Counted from the first letter of the stretch, positions 24,093-36,833 are shown. The stretch: DNA of 64,000 nt from Gibbula magus (GCA_936450465.1 OW388300.1:16629266-16693265); one strand, 5' to 3'. Notes: generated by a model from the letters alone, not told the origin. Numbers and translations are program-made.

Positions 24093-27027
24093 ACTCTTAT
24101 CTTGTATACCAACTGAGCGATTGTCAGTTCACGTTGTCACAAATTTTCTCTCATTCTACGACATTGTTTACAATATAAATGAGTTGTTTACTACGTCAAT
24201 AAACCATTTAGAATTTTTCTGAAAAAAAGGGCGCAAGTTGCAAACTATTTAGATGTGCGCATCTTGAAGGTGTGAGAGAGTTTATGAATGGCGTATGAGT
24301 ACAATTCCTATTTTACATTATAATCAATGATCGTGAAATCGAGTCTTGGTTTTCGATTTTGACGCATTAAATTGATTTTGTGTAAGAAAAAGAATAACCA
24401 ACTCGGTGCTCGGAATGACGTGTTATCTGTCCCTCGTGAATATTATGCCAAACTCCTCTCAAAAGTTTATCACAATAATTAATCCGGGATAGATAATCCG
24501 TAATTCCTAGCAACTAGTTGATTATTCTTATAGTCTGACCTCTGAATTGGAACCCGGTAATATGTCCCACGACTATACACAAACATACGCTATTTTCTTA
24601 TATGTATAGTCATGGATGATTATAATATGCTAATAGAAAGAATATCAGATGCAATGGAGATGAGAAAAACAATAGGTCTGGTTAAGAACTGATTCATTGT
24701 CAACACACGATGTTTCGGAGTATATGCTTTTTCTTCAGCAGCAACGGGCTCGTAGTGGATATCTTATGGAGTATCAGCTAGAACTAAGGATTCTTTCAGA
24801 TGGGTTTGAAATGTTATTCACTGTTTATTGTGTTTTCAATCGAGTAAAAGCGAACCTCAATTGTGACTACATGTGAACCCTGAAAAATACTTTCTTTTCT
24901 TCTCAAACAAGCAGACTATCCTAGTCAGTCAATACAGCTTCTGTTCTGAGAAATAAGACCGTTTTTTAAGCAATATTCCTTCTAGTTAAAGATCGAACGT
25001 GACATCGTGAAGTCAATACACAGAATCTGCCGTTTCTAACGCCCAAGAGTAGACACTTCATGCCTACATTTGCCTCATTATCTTCAAATCATCTGGTATT
25101 GACTTTCTACAGAAATCATGACTAGATGAAAGACCACAACATGATGTAGCCTCTTCACACTGAATTCAAGTCTTCACACAGCCCATTACACCGAGACGGG
25201 GATAACCATTGCCACAGGATATCCAGCACATAACCGACCACTCCAAGCACTCATCACCTGATTACGAGTTTTATAATGTATTTTGTCCTTTCATTTATAC
25301 AGAAAGCAAACATGATGAGAGGAACCAAATACGTGGGTTTGTGGATGAAATTAAATAAATATCAAAGCTTGATTTTATATCTATAAATGAACACATAACG
25401 AACTTGACAAAAACTGAGAAGTCTAAACCAGCATGGTGTATTCACACTTTACGAAGATAAGTGAAGAGAACACTGCGTTGCTGCACGTAATTTGGTATTT
25501 CCTATAATCCATTCGATGAAGAATAATTTTAACAAAAACTATTCTCACTAAATCAGTTTCAGTCAGTTGACAGCAAAATAAGGATATGGGGCTATATTTA
25601 TATAAGCTTTCTTGAATACCGTTCACAGTTCAAATGAAACATTTGTTCTCCTGTGTTAATGTAGAACAATGAGAGTAACGATATAAGTATGAACTCATAT
25701 TTTAAACAAGGCATAGAGCAAAAAAACCCACTGTAAACTGAATGGATGTTTCTTGGCATATGTGCAGTATTCTTGGCCCTCCAAACACATTGACAACCAT
25801 CTGTGGTGTTTTAAAGGAGGCAGCGACCAATACACATCCATGACGTCAAACTCAATTGATGTCGAGCAAAACCATAATCCAAAATAGCTTGGAAATTAGC
25901 AAGTTCTGTTTAACAGTGATGCAATAAACAATTCTTATAATGTTAATTGAAAGTGGTTTTTTCAGGAATCCGTTGTTACTATGAATTTCATTCAATTCCG
26001 AGGGATGTCCTTAACCCCGAAATTTGAACATCCGTTAACGGAACTCCATTTAAAAGTGTACACCATTCAAACACCAAGCTATTAAAAAGTTAGAAATTAT
26101 TACAAATTGTGTCATCTGTCACATAACTAATTCACGTGTGTATAGCATTTACTCTTAAACAGCTCCAATATCCATTTATTCCGCCCCAATGTCTCTGTAG
26201 TCAACGTGGCGAGACGCAAAAACATTGACAGACCGACATTTAGAACGAAGAATGAATGAACAACCTCTTTATTTTGTAAAGATGACGTTTTGACATACAC
26301 TCACATGTCGTTTTCAAGCAAGATACATTAAAATGTGCGTCAATATGTCACCTATACAGAATAAAAGGTTATTTATTCCGAAACAAATGTTCGTTTGTCA
26401 TCCTTTCAACTTCTAGAAAGCCGATCGAACATGTCAGAACAGACAATTTGAAAATGTCATTTAGGCTCCATACAGTGAACATGAAAAAAGGCAAATTACA
26501 ATATTCCATTAAATGCATCTATGTTATCACTGAAATGACATAAAGGTAGAACTATTCAGCATATAACTATGGTATTTCAACTAAAATAACATGACACAGA
26601 CTGGTTCTGAGTGCAGTAAGGTTTTATTCCTTACAAGTAATTTACTTACTGAAAGCTAAACAACCCTAAGTAGTTATATCCTTAGGGCTTCCCTTGCATT
26701 CAGTCATTAATGGAAGATCAAACTCAGTTTATCAAACACCTGATTGGTATTTTAGCTCGGCGCATGTGTCACACACTTCCTTGTCCTAGAAACTAGACTG
26801 ACTATTCAACAAATAAATAGCACCATTGTGCCTAAAGTTCGTACACTCAAACAGCTTCGTCCTTAAGATCATCTTGTTATCTATTTGTCGAAAACAGTCC
26901 ACAGTACTAAACATATGTGATATTCGAATTCGGACGTAACAATTTAAGACTTAAAGTCGACACTGGAAACCATGAAAGAAGATACTTGAAACTTGTTCTG
27001 TTCAAAGTAAAATATAACAAATAGGCA
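24093..27027. other. No recognised feature
   Basis: AT-rich sequence without long frames. No homologous segment elsewhere in the window was noticed. Confidence 0.5.
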
Positions 27028-27149
27028 CAGGGGCGGGTATTGCTGAAAATAATATGTCCGAAGCCAAACCTTCGTCGTCTAAATAAGTAGCTGTCAGACG
27101 ACGAAGTTTTTGATTTAGGACGTATTATTTTCAGCAATACCCGCTCCTG
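27028..27149. mobile_element. 122 bp hairpin MITE
   Basis: CAGGGGCGGGTATTGCTGAA at the left pairs with TTCAGCAATACCCGCTCCTG at the right. The inverted repeat continues through AATAATA and, after a short mismatched section, through CTTCGTCGTCT and AGACGACGAAG, leaving only a short loop. Almost the whole element is stem. The 76-codon minus-strand frame crossing it is an accident of the hairpin. Confidence 0.8.
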
Positions 27150-27229
27150 TTATATGAGGTAAGGATTTATCTTGAGTATAAAGCAGTATATGTAGATGGG
27201 TATCACAATTAGCCAATACACACATTTTA

Positions 27230-27860
27230 TGATTTTATGTAAGGTGAGTAAAAGATTTGCCTAAAATATGTAAGTCCGTCCCGCAAACAGTGGAAGCTTA
27301 AGGTTTATGAAATCAACTCCTCCCACACTTTTTGATAAGTTTTTCTTACACTTTACACATGCTTTGGATATACATCGGTGATACGCATGTGCTTCTTTGG
27401 GGCTGATCAGATTAATATGTTTACAGTGTTGGCCCTCAACTTAAATCACTCGGTTTTTCCAATTTTCTGACTGACAATACCTGTGTTCTTGCATCAACGC
27501 TTCCCACAGTGTTTAATCAATCTTTCTGAAACTTTCGCATTTTTGGGACCAAACAGATTAATATTTTCAAAGTTACGTCCCTTCACTTAGAGCTCTCGGC
27601 TTTCTGGTTTCAGACTGTTGATTTAACTAAGCTTTGTTTAAACTTGCGATATGTCTTTGAAACTTGATATATGTGTTTACCTTGATATTGACCATTGAAA
27701 TAGTCATATTTGTTTACATTCTAACGATGACCTTGATGAAAGACACAATTGAATCTTTAAACATCACCATGACTTATAATTTGTTCAGCATTTGAAAATA
27801 TTATGTTTACAAAGTTCACATACTGAGGTCATGACCTTTGACCTTGATTTTGATATAGGG
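27230..27860. repeat. Degraded tandem-repeat element with nuclear-receptor-like half sites
   Basis: Loosely repeated phrases include GGGGCTGATCAGATTAATATGTTTACAGTGTTGGCCCT near 27400 and GGGACCAAACAGATTAATATTTTCAAAGTTACGTCCCT near 27545. The segment ends with AGGTCATGACCTTTGACCTTGA at 27826-27847, a palindromic AGGTCA pair plus a direct repeat spaced by one base. It resembles the TGACCTTGA-bearing element at 29888-30641 in style but is not an obvious copy of it. Confidence 0.45.
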
Positions 27861-28821
27861 TGTATTTTCTGAAAAACTTAACCATGGTCATAGTTGTTGA
27901 TACTTGACGTGCTTATTTATTTTCACTAGATCATTCAGACGATGTTATAATTATCCAGCTGTATCTCCTGTTAAATGCAGATCTTGATAATCTTTCGTAT
28001 ATTACCCTCATATTTAAACTCCTTAATGAATAGTTTGTGCAACAATAGGACAAACTCTTGGGATTGTAGCTCTATTTGATCACTCTTGTTTATATAACCA
28101 TTTACTTTAAATGTGTTCCTTAAAACGCAAAGTATTAGTAAGCCTACTTTCCTGAAACACTCAGACACATTAACCTCGAAGCGATGTGGAAGTCTATGGA
28201 AAGCTTTTATTTTATTTGTCTTTGGGGAATATAAGTAGGCCTATTTTCCTTCGTAAGACACTGTAAGCAGCCTATTGCTATAGATTAAAGTTACATATTG
28301 ACAGTTTATAGTTTTATATAAGTTATTGGTGTCGTGTTTGTATAATTAAATGATGACATTTCTTTTTTTAAATATAGGTATGATGACATACATTTCAACC
28401 TTTTTTCAGCAGATCAGAAAATATCCATGAAAGAGATAGTTTAATGCATATTTCCTCAACCAGATAAGCTCGTCTTTTGTAATATATTTGGGTTTTCATA
28501 ATTTTAAAAAGCAATTGCAGAATGAATATCAATGGACTTGTTAGATAAAATAAAATATGGTTCGTTTATTTGTATAAAGAAAAACCGATTGCTAACATAA
28601 ATGCATTAAATTCCAGAGCAATATGTACCTCTTCCACAATACAGTTTTGACACAGTTTTATTCCATGGCCAAAACATGGTTGAGAAAGAGATCTAGATCA
28701 TCACATGTTAATATTTTAATATTTAAGGACTTGCGGTTATTTGGAGGTATCGACGACCATTTTAGACGCCCTATAGGATTTTTGAATTGCATAATAGACA
28801 AACATAATTTATTATGATCTT
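27861..28821. other. No recognised feature
   Basis: AT-rich sequence. The 64-65 codon frames here have no recognisable features. Confidence 0.5.
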
Positions 28822-28985
28822 AATTTTTCAATTCACCATTTATAATTATAGTTTATGTCATTTATATTTACTTTAGAGGGTAAAACATCTTATCACACAA
28901 ACCAATTACCCGTAGTGGTAATAACGGTTTTGCGTATAAAGCAAACATGACATGGCGGCCATTTTAACGTGAACACAATTTATTA
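28822..28985. repeat. Fragment of the TTAA MITE
   Basis: The interior of the element at 19542-19903 recurs here: TTTATGTCATTTATATT, CTTTAGAGGGTAAAACATCTT, CACACAAACCAATTA, CATGGCGGCCATTTTA. The terminal repeats are missing on both sides. Confidence 0.8.
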
Positions 28986-29261
28986 TTTCAAATTACAAGA
29001 GGAGGTATTTTCCATATAATGACCTGGCTACCTGATAATCATATGGAACTTGTGTCATCAACACAATTTACACTTTTTCGTTATGAGAAGATTATTAATT
29101 CATATCGAAATCCATGTTGTAAACTTTGACCATATATCTAATCATGGACTTGAGTAATTATCTCCGCATCACAAAGGCATGTTGCCAATATGATCGCAAT
29201 ACAAAACGACTGCATAATGGGAAATTCGGTACAGCTAGGTCAAATCATTAAAGATGCATCC

Positions 29262-29732
29262 ATTGTGCTGTTGTGGGTCACATATGCCAAACATTATAAA
29301 TTAAGTTAATCCTTCGAGAAGTACTGATTGTAGCCGAAAATTGCCATTTTGATTATAGTCGACTCAGTATACCAACGATATAATTTTTGATCGAAAACCG
29401 GACAATGCACCGCGTGTGGCGCACGTCAACTAGTCAAATGTAATTTTGGAAAGTTACTGACACCCGACGAACAGACAACTTTTGTTTGAAAATGTTTAAT
29501 ATGTCTTATAACTACTGTGCATGTAAATGGGACGTGTAGTTTCAATTTCTGTACATGTATAATGATGTCGCTCAATTTTGATAAGAGACTAGTAATAATG
29601 ATATATTTGGCTATTTGGGATTAATATGAAAGTTATGTCAAAATATTTGAACTGAAATCAGCACATAACGAATGTTGGCACGTATGTCAGCAAAATAAAA
29701 TTTTATGAAACAAAATGGATGTATCATTAACA
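29262..29732 (+). repeat. Dispersed ~480 bp repeat, copy 2
   Basis: Collinear with 3282-3765, sharing GATCGAAAACCGGACAATGC, AACTACTGTGCATGTAAATGG and the terminal TTTATGAAACA. See copy 1 for interpretation. Confidence 0.7.
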
Positions 29733-29887
29733 GGCAACCAGATAGGAGGATTGACATGTACTCAATCAGCATTACAATATCAGGTCTTTGAAGGGTATTT
29801 TGATCAGTTTGAATGGTTTCATGAAACACCCATTTTATCAATTTAAAAATCTACCTATTTTGCTCATCTCATATTCCTATGTTTATT

Positions 29888-30641
29888 ATCCCCCGCCGCG
29901 CGTTTAGCGCGAAGTGGGGGATATAGAATTCGGCTGCGTCCGTCCGTACGAAATGGAATAACTCAGATACTTTTCACTGGATTATTTTCATATTTTGCAT
30001 ATGGGTTCATCATGGGAAGAGTAATGTTCCAACAGAGGTTTGTGACCTTGACCTTCATTTCAAGGTCACGACGAGATTTTGTCATTTTACCCTTGTCAGC
30101 GGGATATCACAAGAACCATTCGCTGGATTCGCTTCATATTATACACATAGCTTCTCCAAGGAAAGAGAAAGGGTTGATTAGATTTTGGTGACCTTGACAT
30201 TATTCTCAAGGTCACAGTGGAACTTTGAATTTTTTGACATGCTAATGTACATGTAATTCTTGTCAGCGGGATATGTCAAGAACCATTTACAGGAATTCCA
30301 TCATATCTTACACAAAGCACCTCCTAGGGAAGACAAAGGGCTGATTAGATTGTGTGACCTTGACATCATTCTCAAGGTCACAGTGGAACTGATTTTTTCA
30401 ACATGATAATGTACATGTAAATCTTATCAGCGGGATATCTCAAGAACCATTCACAGGAATTCCATTATATCTTACACAAAGCACCTCTTTTGGAAGACAA
30501 AGCGCTGATTAGATTTTAGTGACCTTGACAACATTTTCAAGGTCACAGTGGAGCTTTGACTTTTCCGACATGTTTGACAGTCGATTTTACTGATTTTGAC
30601 ATTATTTATCAATTTTGAAGTATTTATTTGCGGCGGGGGAT
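29888..30641. mobile_element. 754 bp inverted-repeat element with ~165 bp internal tandem units
   Basis: Starts ATCCCCCGCCGC and ends GCGGCGGGGGAT. The left end also folds on itself (CCCCCGCCGCGCG, GTTTA, GCGCGAAGTGGGGG) and is followed by the TCCGTCCGTAC-type head. The interior consists of at least three units of about 165 bp, marked by CAAGAACCATT at 30110, 30277 and 30441 and each containing a TGACCTTGA/TCAAGGTCA palindrome. No coding frame exists. I recognise the style as a common dispersed repeat of molluscan genomes, from memory only. Confidence 0.75.
30043..30545. promoter_or_regulatory. Four nuclear-receptor-like everted palindromes
   Basis: TGACCTTGA and TCAAGGTCA occur as pairs at 30043/30060, 30189/30206, 30355/30372 and 30520/30537. 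Each pair is separated by exactly eight bases. TCAAGGTCA is the extended half-site bound by monomeric nuclear receptors such as ERR and FTZ-F1/SF-1. Whether any receptor binds here is unknown; the palindromes may instead have a structural role in the repeat. Confidence 0.55.
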
Positions 30642-31894
30642 CATGTCACCTTAGTGTCAACCACTTGTTCTATTTGCTATGCTTTCAATCTCTCTTGCAT
30701 CGTGTGCAAGTAAATAATATACCATGTCTGATGAAAGGACGATGAATGACACTAAAACGCTGTACAGATAATACAAATATTTATGTAGATATCACTTAAC
30801 ATTATATTTATTACATGCATGTATATACTTTATGACATTGCCGTGCTATGACATCACTTATTTGAAATAACATTCTGTTATACCTGAAACTAAAGTTTTG
30901 CTTTGCACCTTTTTTCCTCTCTGACAAAGCGCAAACCAGCTAAATCTGCCACAGGGATTAATGTTACTTCAGAACTATAAGAACAAAACTTAATCAAAGC
31001 AACCCGAAAACCTGCCTGTGTCAATCTCTAGTCCTATATAGAACGCTAAATTGCTTTTTGCATTTTAAGCATGTCAGAAACTCAAACCTAACCAAAGGCA
31101 TTTATAATTTAACAAATTCACCACCGATGTCAATGTCGAAGTGTCAAAAGTTAATATTCTACCAATATTGGGAACAATAATATGTGTCAATTACACAGGG
31201 GTCTTCCTAACTTTCTCTCGCAAGCACTGTTTGTCAGTTGCTGACAGTTTCATAATGAGCGTTTCCTGCAAAAAAGGCCTGAACACGTTTTCTGAAATTC
31301 TACACACATTTCATTTCAAACTTCTTCTTCTCATGAACGACATGTTGACAGACTGGTTTAATACACATATTATTTAATTTGAAATTGTAATTTTATTGTG
31401 TCAACACAATTCTAGAACAAATGGCATGATGTAAATCCGATGCAGCTAAGCAGACTCGGACAAGTATCCCATTTTGTTCTTAAATGAAAACATGAAGTTA
31501 AATGAAGTGAAATTATTAAAAAAATATTTCTAAGGTCACAAAGCCCGTAAGTTTAAAATTTATAATCTGAATTAGCCAATGATTCTCTAGAAAAAAACGT
31601 CTTTTAAGGGCCGTAGATGAAATATGTTTCATTAGCCTTGGCCTCTGTGACTCGTTTATCAGGCCCCGAACTTAATATGGTATCTTTCAGCTGTCTAGGG
31701 ATTACACACATATATATATACATATACACATACTTCCCTTTAAACTTTATAGTACGCTACATAAATAAATAGTCGTGAATTGTTGTATATAAAAAAAATG
31801 GATTTGTAAATATACGTTGTACTTATTTATTTATGATTGGGGCAAGTGTTTATGTTATACTTTTATAAAACATATATTTGAAATTTAAAATTGA

Positions 31895-31945
31895 CATGCT
31901 ATGTTCTATGGGCCTGTGGCCTTTTTGACAGTATAACCTTTCATT
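31895..31945 (+). repeat. Possible LINE 3' end
   Basis: CTATGGGCCTGTGGCC matches the 3' UTR of the minus-strand LINE at 59346-60530, read in its own sense (TATATGGGCCTGTGGCC). This suggests another, plus-strand 3' end of the same family. The terminal (ATTG)n tail is not preserved. Confidence 0.4.
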
Positions 31946-32539
31946 CCTTCATTGGAGTGATTTTGCATCTCACGAATAAGACAACAATACGTTTTTAGGT
32001 CGTGGCCCCCCAAATCTACAAATCATTCAGTAGCCAAGGAGTCTGCCTGTACACAAGAATAGACATTGGATGCCAGACATAATTTCCATGCCAAAGGTCT
32101 ATTGGGCCTTCATGTCTGGTTACCTAAACGTACCATTTAATCCATTTAAAGAGCAATATTATGATATTGTAGAAGATTGGATGAAGTTAATGTTATTCTG
32201 ATGTTATCAAACTATGAAACCTCAAACTTAACAAGATCACATATGTTGATAAGATCATTAAACCCCCTTACTTGATTTCAAATCATTTTCGAATCTGCAT
32301 ATAATCTGATGAAATCAAAATTGTTTCTACGGTTTGAAACTCATAGACGAATAAAAGTTTTGTGATAAATATTATGGTAACATATTGATTTTATCCTTGG
32401 TTTAATTGAATTCATTACATTTGATTTAGTACAAGATCAAAACCAAAGTTCAAAACTATACCCCAAATCCACTTCGCTAAATACATTAAGTTAATTTCAT
32501 CTTTTTATAATTTTTTACTAGCTGTGATGGGATGATCTG

Positions 32540-32765
32540 ACATGAAGTGTTCTAATACCAGTAAGAATAGCCAGTTAGGTCAAGTAATCAATCCTTCCAG
32601 GAAAGGGACAAATTCATCTGGACACAGAGTTCCTTCACAGATTGATGGTTCGACTCGGAGGTTACTGAGCCCTGGAGATGCAGGGCACTTGTTGTATTAA
32701 GACATTAGATGTAGGTTACTTCCCGACCTAATTGCAGGCAGAAGGTAGCACATCTCACATACTCC
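32540..32765 (-). repeat. Diverged outlier copy of the 905 bp tandem unit
   Basis: CCCTGGAGATGCAG, then GTAGGTTACTTC.CG and CATCTCACA align in order with the tandem units at 34.5 kb and their paralogues. On the minus strand short reading frames align between copies (EGTLCPDEFVPFLEGLIT here, EGYPCPHELTPCLYLLIT in the array), each ending at the same stop. The similarity could reflect an old exon or simply DNA homology. Confidence 0.5.
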
Positions 32766-33839
32766 AGCCTGTAGTTTGACTTCATACATGTATTAATATC
32801 ATCTAGAAATAAATACCGTTTAAATCATAAAATAATATTTCATTTGAAAGTATAATGTGGTGAATCATGCCAGTGAACAAACTAATTTTTTTAATCTCAA
32901 TTTTTAAAATATATTTGGAATTTGTAGTCGAAACCAATAAACAGGCACAACGCTATCAGAAATGAAACATCGATTCAAAGTTGGAAGTTTGTAAGTTACT
33001 TATTTTAGGTAGGCTCTGGAAACGAAACGAATTAAACAAATATTACCGTTGTTGGTCATCATTTCAATAAATATTCAGATCCTCGAGTTAAAACTCCAAT
33101 AAGACACAATACCACCATATATGCATGTGGTTCGTTTCATACCAAATTAGAAATGTCCATGTCACATAGTGTTTTAGACGAGCTCCGAAAAGGACACAAA
33201 GTCCGAAAATCTAAAGGTTTTTGCTAAAAATTTCACGGGATACAACACCATATAAGTTGCAAGACGGTCGCAATTCTAAAACGATGTTGGATTGGATGAA
33301 AATAAGAAGGTTGCTTTCACCGTCATTGGACATTGTATAGAAAATATGAAAATAAGAAGATTGCCGTTGGTTTCACCGCCATTGGATATTGTATCGGCTT
33401 AATGAGATAGAGTTTACGATAGGAAATCTGAAGGAAGTACCCATGTAGGAAGAGAATGTCACGTATCAATGAACACATCTATTTTCCACCAGTAGGTTTC
33501 CGTTTGATCTTGTATTTGCTGAACTTGTAATTATAATAATCTCTGTAGAAGATAAGTGGTTCCTGATCAGTCTGATCTATATGTTTGTGGAGTTTTCAAT
33601 ACAGACCTATGTTCAACGTTATCTATGCTCTTTCACGTTTTAGATGTTCATCTCATTACCTTTGTGTTGAGACAGGGCGCAATATAAAAATTACTCGAGA
33701 AGAAAGAATCTGTAAGCTTTGTCGCTAAGATTAAAATAGATTAAATATAATTTTTTTACTTATATGTCCTGTGTACTCACATCTTAGAGAAAAATATCTA
33801 CAAGCATATTTTTTATAAATACCCAAATATTTTGCCATT

Positions 33840-33915
33840 TACTGCGCCACTCGTGAAAATATCACTTTCTCACTCCACGATATGAGATAGAAATGATATT
33901 CGGCAAAAACAATGA
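33840..33915. repeat. Decayed foldback element
   Basis: TGCGCCACTCGTGAAAATATCAC followed by CTCACTCCACGATATGAGATAGAAATGATAT resembles the right half of the foldback elements at 42958-43102 and 53560-53726. Confidence 0.4.
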
Positions 33916-34331
33916 TATAGTCTCTTCACTTCGTTTTTTTTCTGATATCAAATGCATCAACACTCTTGGATAAAAGTAAAAAAGATGTTGACGTCACAAG
34001 GGTCTTAATGTCCACACAGCGATATATGACAAGGGCAAATCTTAGTTTCGTCACCCTGTCGGCTAGTTCATTTGGTTAATTTGAGCAAGAAATAAACTTA
34101 CTTCCATTTAATACACGCCCGGATTCTCCATATATCATTGTAATGTGAACTCATTTAATTGACCTCGGATAGGTTTATTCCGATATTTCTTACCATTGGT
34201 ATTTTCATGATATGCTTATTTACAACTGAAATGGATCAGAACGATTATGGTAACGATAACTTATTTCTTTATTACCTAACCCTAAAATCATTCTGAGAGG
34301 AAACGTCACAGTTTATTAAGTATATTCCTCT

Positions 34332-36833
34332 CTTCAATTAACTCACTAGATTCATTCATCAGAAGTATAAATTCGTTACTGTCACGTTGGGGGTAATATG
34401 TCTGCCAGAATTCACAATCTTCCTCACCATGTTTATAGACCTGCACTGGTAGTGAAGGGAAACCTCGACCTGATGTACTCCAGTAACAGTATCAATAGAC
34501 TTAAAGTTCAAGTGATCAATCTTCACAAGCAAGGGGTTAACTCGTCTGGACATGGATATCCTTCATGAGCTGACTTGGACATAAATAAACCCTGGAGATG
34601 CAGATCATGTGAGCTTGTAAATACCTCACATCTGGGTTACTTCTCGCCTTGATCTTGGTACACTTGAACCTAACTTGAAATTTGAAATAACAAAGGAGCT
34701 ACATCACAAGTTGATGTCCAGTTTAGCTTGGAAGTTGATCTTTCGCTAATTGATATATGATAAGCCTTAATTAACATGTAATGAAGAACACGTGGTATAT
34801 ATTCCTGATTCTTTACCTGATTTGTTTGCTAAAGGCTTGGTAGTTCTAAATTTGCAAATATCGTATTTTACATGAACGCAGGTTGTGTCAGGTTAAAAAG
34901 ATCATAAAGTTACATGTCTGTTTGTCTGTAATATCAACAAAATCATAAACCATCTCATCAGTAATTTAAGTGAACTATATGAGTTGCATGTATAAATAAA
35001 AGTGGTATAACTAAAATATGCTCCAACTTCTTTATTCACGTTGTTCGTTGTTTCTGTAGAGGTACTTAGAAATCATGTTGAAGACCCGTGATTTCTTGAT
35101 TTAATGATCTATACTGAAACATCACTGTTAGTGATTAAATAACTTGTACATCGAATAACTCTTTAAACATTGTGATACCTATCAAAACAATAGTTACAAC
35201 AAGTGTATCGTCCAATGTGTTCAACACGATATATCACTTCAATTAACTCATTAGATTCATTCATCAGAAGTATAAATTCGTTACTGTTACGTTGGGGGTA
35301 ATATGTCTGCCAGAATTCACAATCTTCCTCACCATGTTTATAGACCTGCACTGGTAGTGAAGGGAAACCTCGACCTGATGTACTCCAGTAACAGTATCAA
35401 TAGACTTTAAGTTCAAGTGATCAATAAATACAAGCAAGGGGTTAACTCGTGTGGACATGGATATCCTTCATGAGCTGACATGGACATAAATAAACCCTAG
35501 AGATGCAGATCATGTGCGCTTGTTAAAGGCCTCACATCTGAGTTACTTCTCGCCTTGATCTGGGTACACTTGAACCTAACTTGTAAGTTAAAATAACAAA
35601 GGAGCTACATCACAAGTTGATGTCCAGTTTAGCTTTGAAGTTGATCTTTCGCTAATTGATATATGATAAGCCTTAATTAACATGTAATGAAAAACACGTG
35701 GTATATATTTCTTATTCTTTACCTGATTTGTTTGCTAAAGGCTTGGTTGTTCTAAATTTGCAAATATCGTATTTTACATAAACGCAGGTTGTGTCAGGTT
35801 AAAAATATCATAAAGTTACATGTCTGCTTGTCTGTAATATCAACAAAATCATAAACCATCTCATCAGTAATTTAAATGAACTAATGAGTTGCATATATAA
35901 ATAAAAGTGGTATAACTAAAATATTCTCCAACTTCTTTATTAACGTTGTTCGTTGTTTCTGTAGAGGTACTTGGAAATCATTTTGAAGATCCGTGATTTC
36001 TTGATTTAATGGTCTATACTGAAACATCTCTGTTAGTGATTAAATAACTTGTACATCGAATAACTCTTTTAACATTGTGATACCTATCAAAACAATAGTT
36101 ACCACAAGTGTATCGTCCAATGTGTTCAAAACGATATATCACTTCAATTAACTCATTAGATACATTTATCAGAAGTATAAATTCGTTACTGTCACGTTGG
36201 GGGTAATATGTCTGCCAGAATTCACAATCTTCCTCACCATGTTTATAGACCTGCACTGGTAGTGAAGGGAAACCTCGACCTGATGTACTCCAGTAACAGT
36301 ATCAATAGACTTTAAGTTCAAGTGATCAATAAATACAAGCAAGGGGTTAACTCGTGTGGACATGGATATCCTTCATTAGCTGACATGGACATAAATAAAC
36401 CCTGGAGATGCAGATCATGTGAGCTTGTAAATACCTCACATCTGGGTTACTTCTCGCCTTGATCTTGGTACACTTGAACCTAACTAATAAGTTAAATTAA
36501 CAAAGCACCTACCACAGGACAAAAAGTGATGGAATCCATTTGCCGGATCTTTCCGGATTCTCCCAAATTTTGCCGGATCCTTGAGAATCTGGAAGAATCC
36601 GGCAGGTGGATTCCAACACTTTCTGTCCTGTGTACATCACAAGTTTATGTCCAGTTTTTCTTGGTAGTTGATTGTCGATAATGATATATGATAAACAATG
36701 ATTAACATGTAATGAAGATCAATTGGTATATATTCCTGATTCTATACCTGATGTTTTTTGTGCAAAGTTTTAAAGGCTTGGTAGTTCTAAATTTGCGAAT
36801 ATTGTATTTTATATAAACGCAGGTTGTGTCATG
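34332..36833 (-). repeat. ~905 bp tandem array, about 2.75 units
   Basis: Units start at about 34332, 35237 and 36142. Units two and three differ at few positions. The third stops at about 36833 and carries an extra MITE (36513-36632). On the minus strand each unit has a conserved 64-codon frame (for example 35264-35458, containing IDTVTGVHQVEVSLHYQC) and an overlapping second frame containing GEEDCEFWQTYYPQR and HIGRYTC. The latter is reminiscent of an immunoglobulin F strand, but the required partner cysteine spacing is missing and the related segment near 48560 has a stop. I therefore describe this as repeat DNA with unproven coding potential. Confidence 0.9.
36513..36632. mobile_element. 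120 bp MITE with TAC target duplication
   Basis: Begins CACAGGACAAAAAGTG and ends CACTTTCTGTCCTGTG (inverted repeats with one mismatch in this stretch), with inner repeats GCCGGATC and GATCCGGC-like blocks. It is flanked by TAC on both sides. Tandem units one and two contain the uninterrupted site GCTACATCACAAG, whereas unit three reads CCTAC-element-TACATCACAAG, proving insertion with a 3-bp duplication. A 3-bp target is typical of PIF/Harbinger-type elements. A partial copy lies at 62693-62760. Confidence 0.9.

Larger units (their letters stand above)
30642..33929. other. Mostly unassigned sequence upstream of the duplicated locus
   Basis: Around 31200-31290 a short stretch (CTGACAGTTTCATAATGAG.GTTTCCTG) resembles 37215-37265 and 51310-51355 of the duplicated blocks, an older third copy. 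A 78-codon plus frame at 31141-31377 overlaps it but is not kept in the paralogues. A (TA)n-rich tract lies at 31708-31735. Confidence 0.45.

Noticed and set aside
34332..36363. Immunoglobulin-like domain encoded by the tandem units (GRYTC motif)
   Set aside because: Only the F-strand-like motif is present, the cysteine and tryptophan spacing is wrong, and the related block B sequence has a stop.
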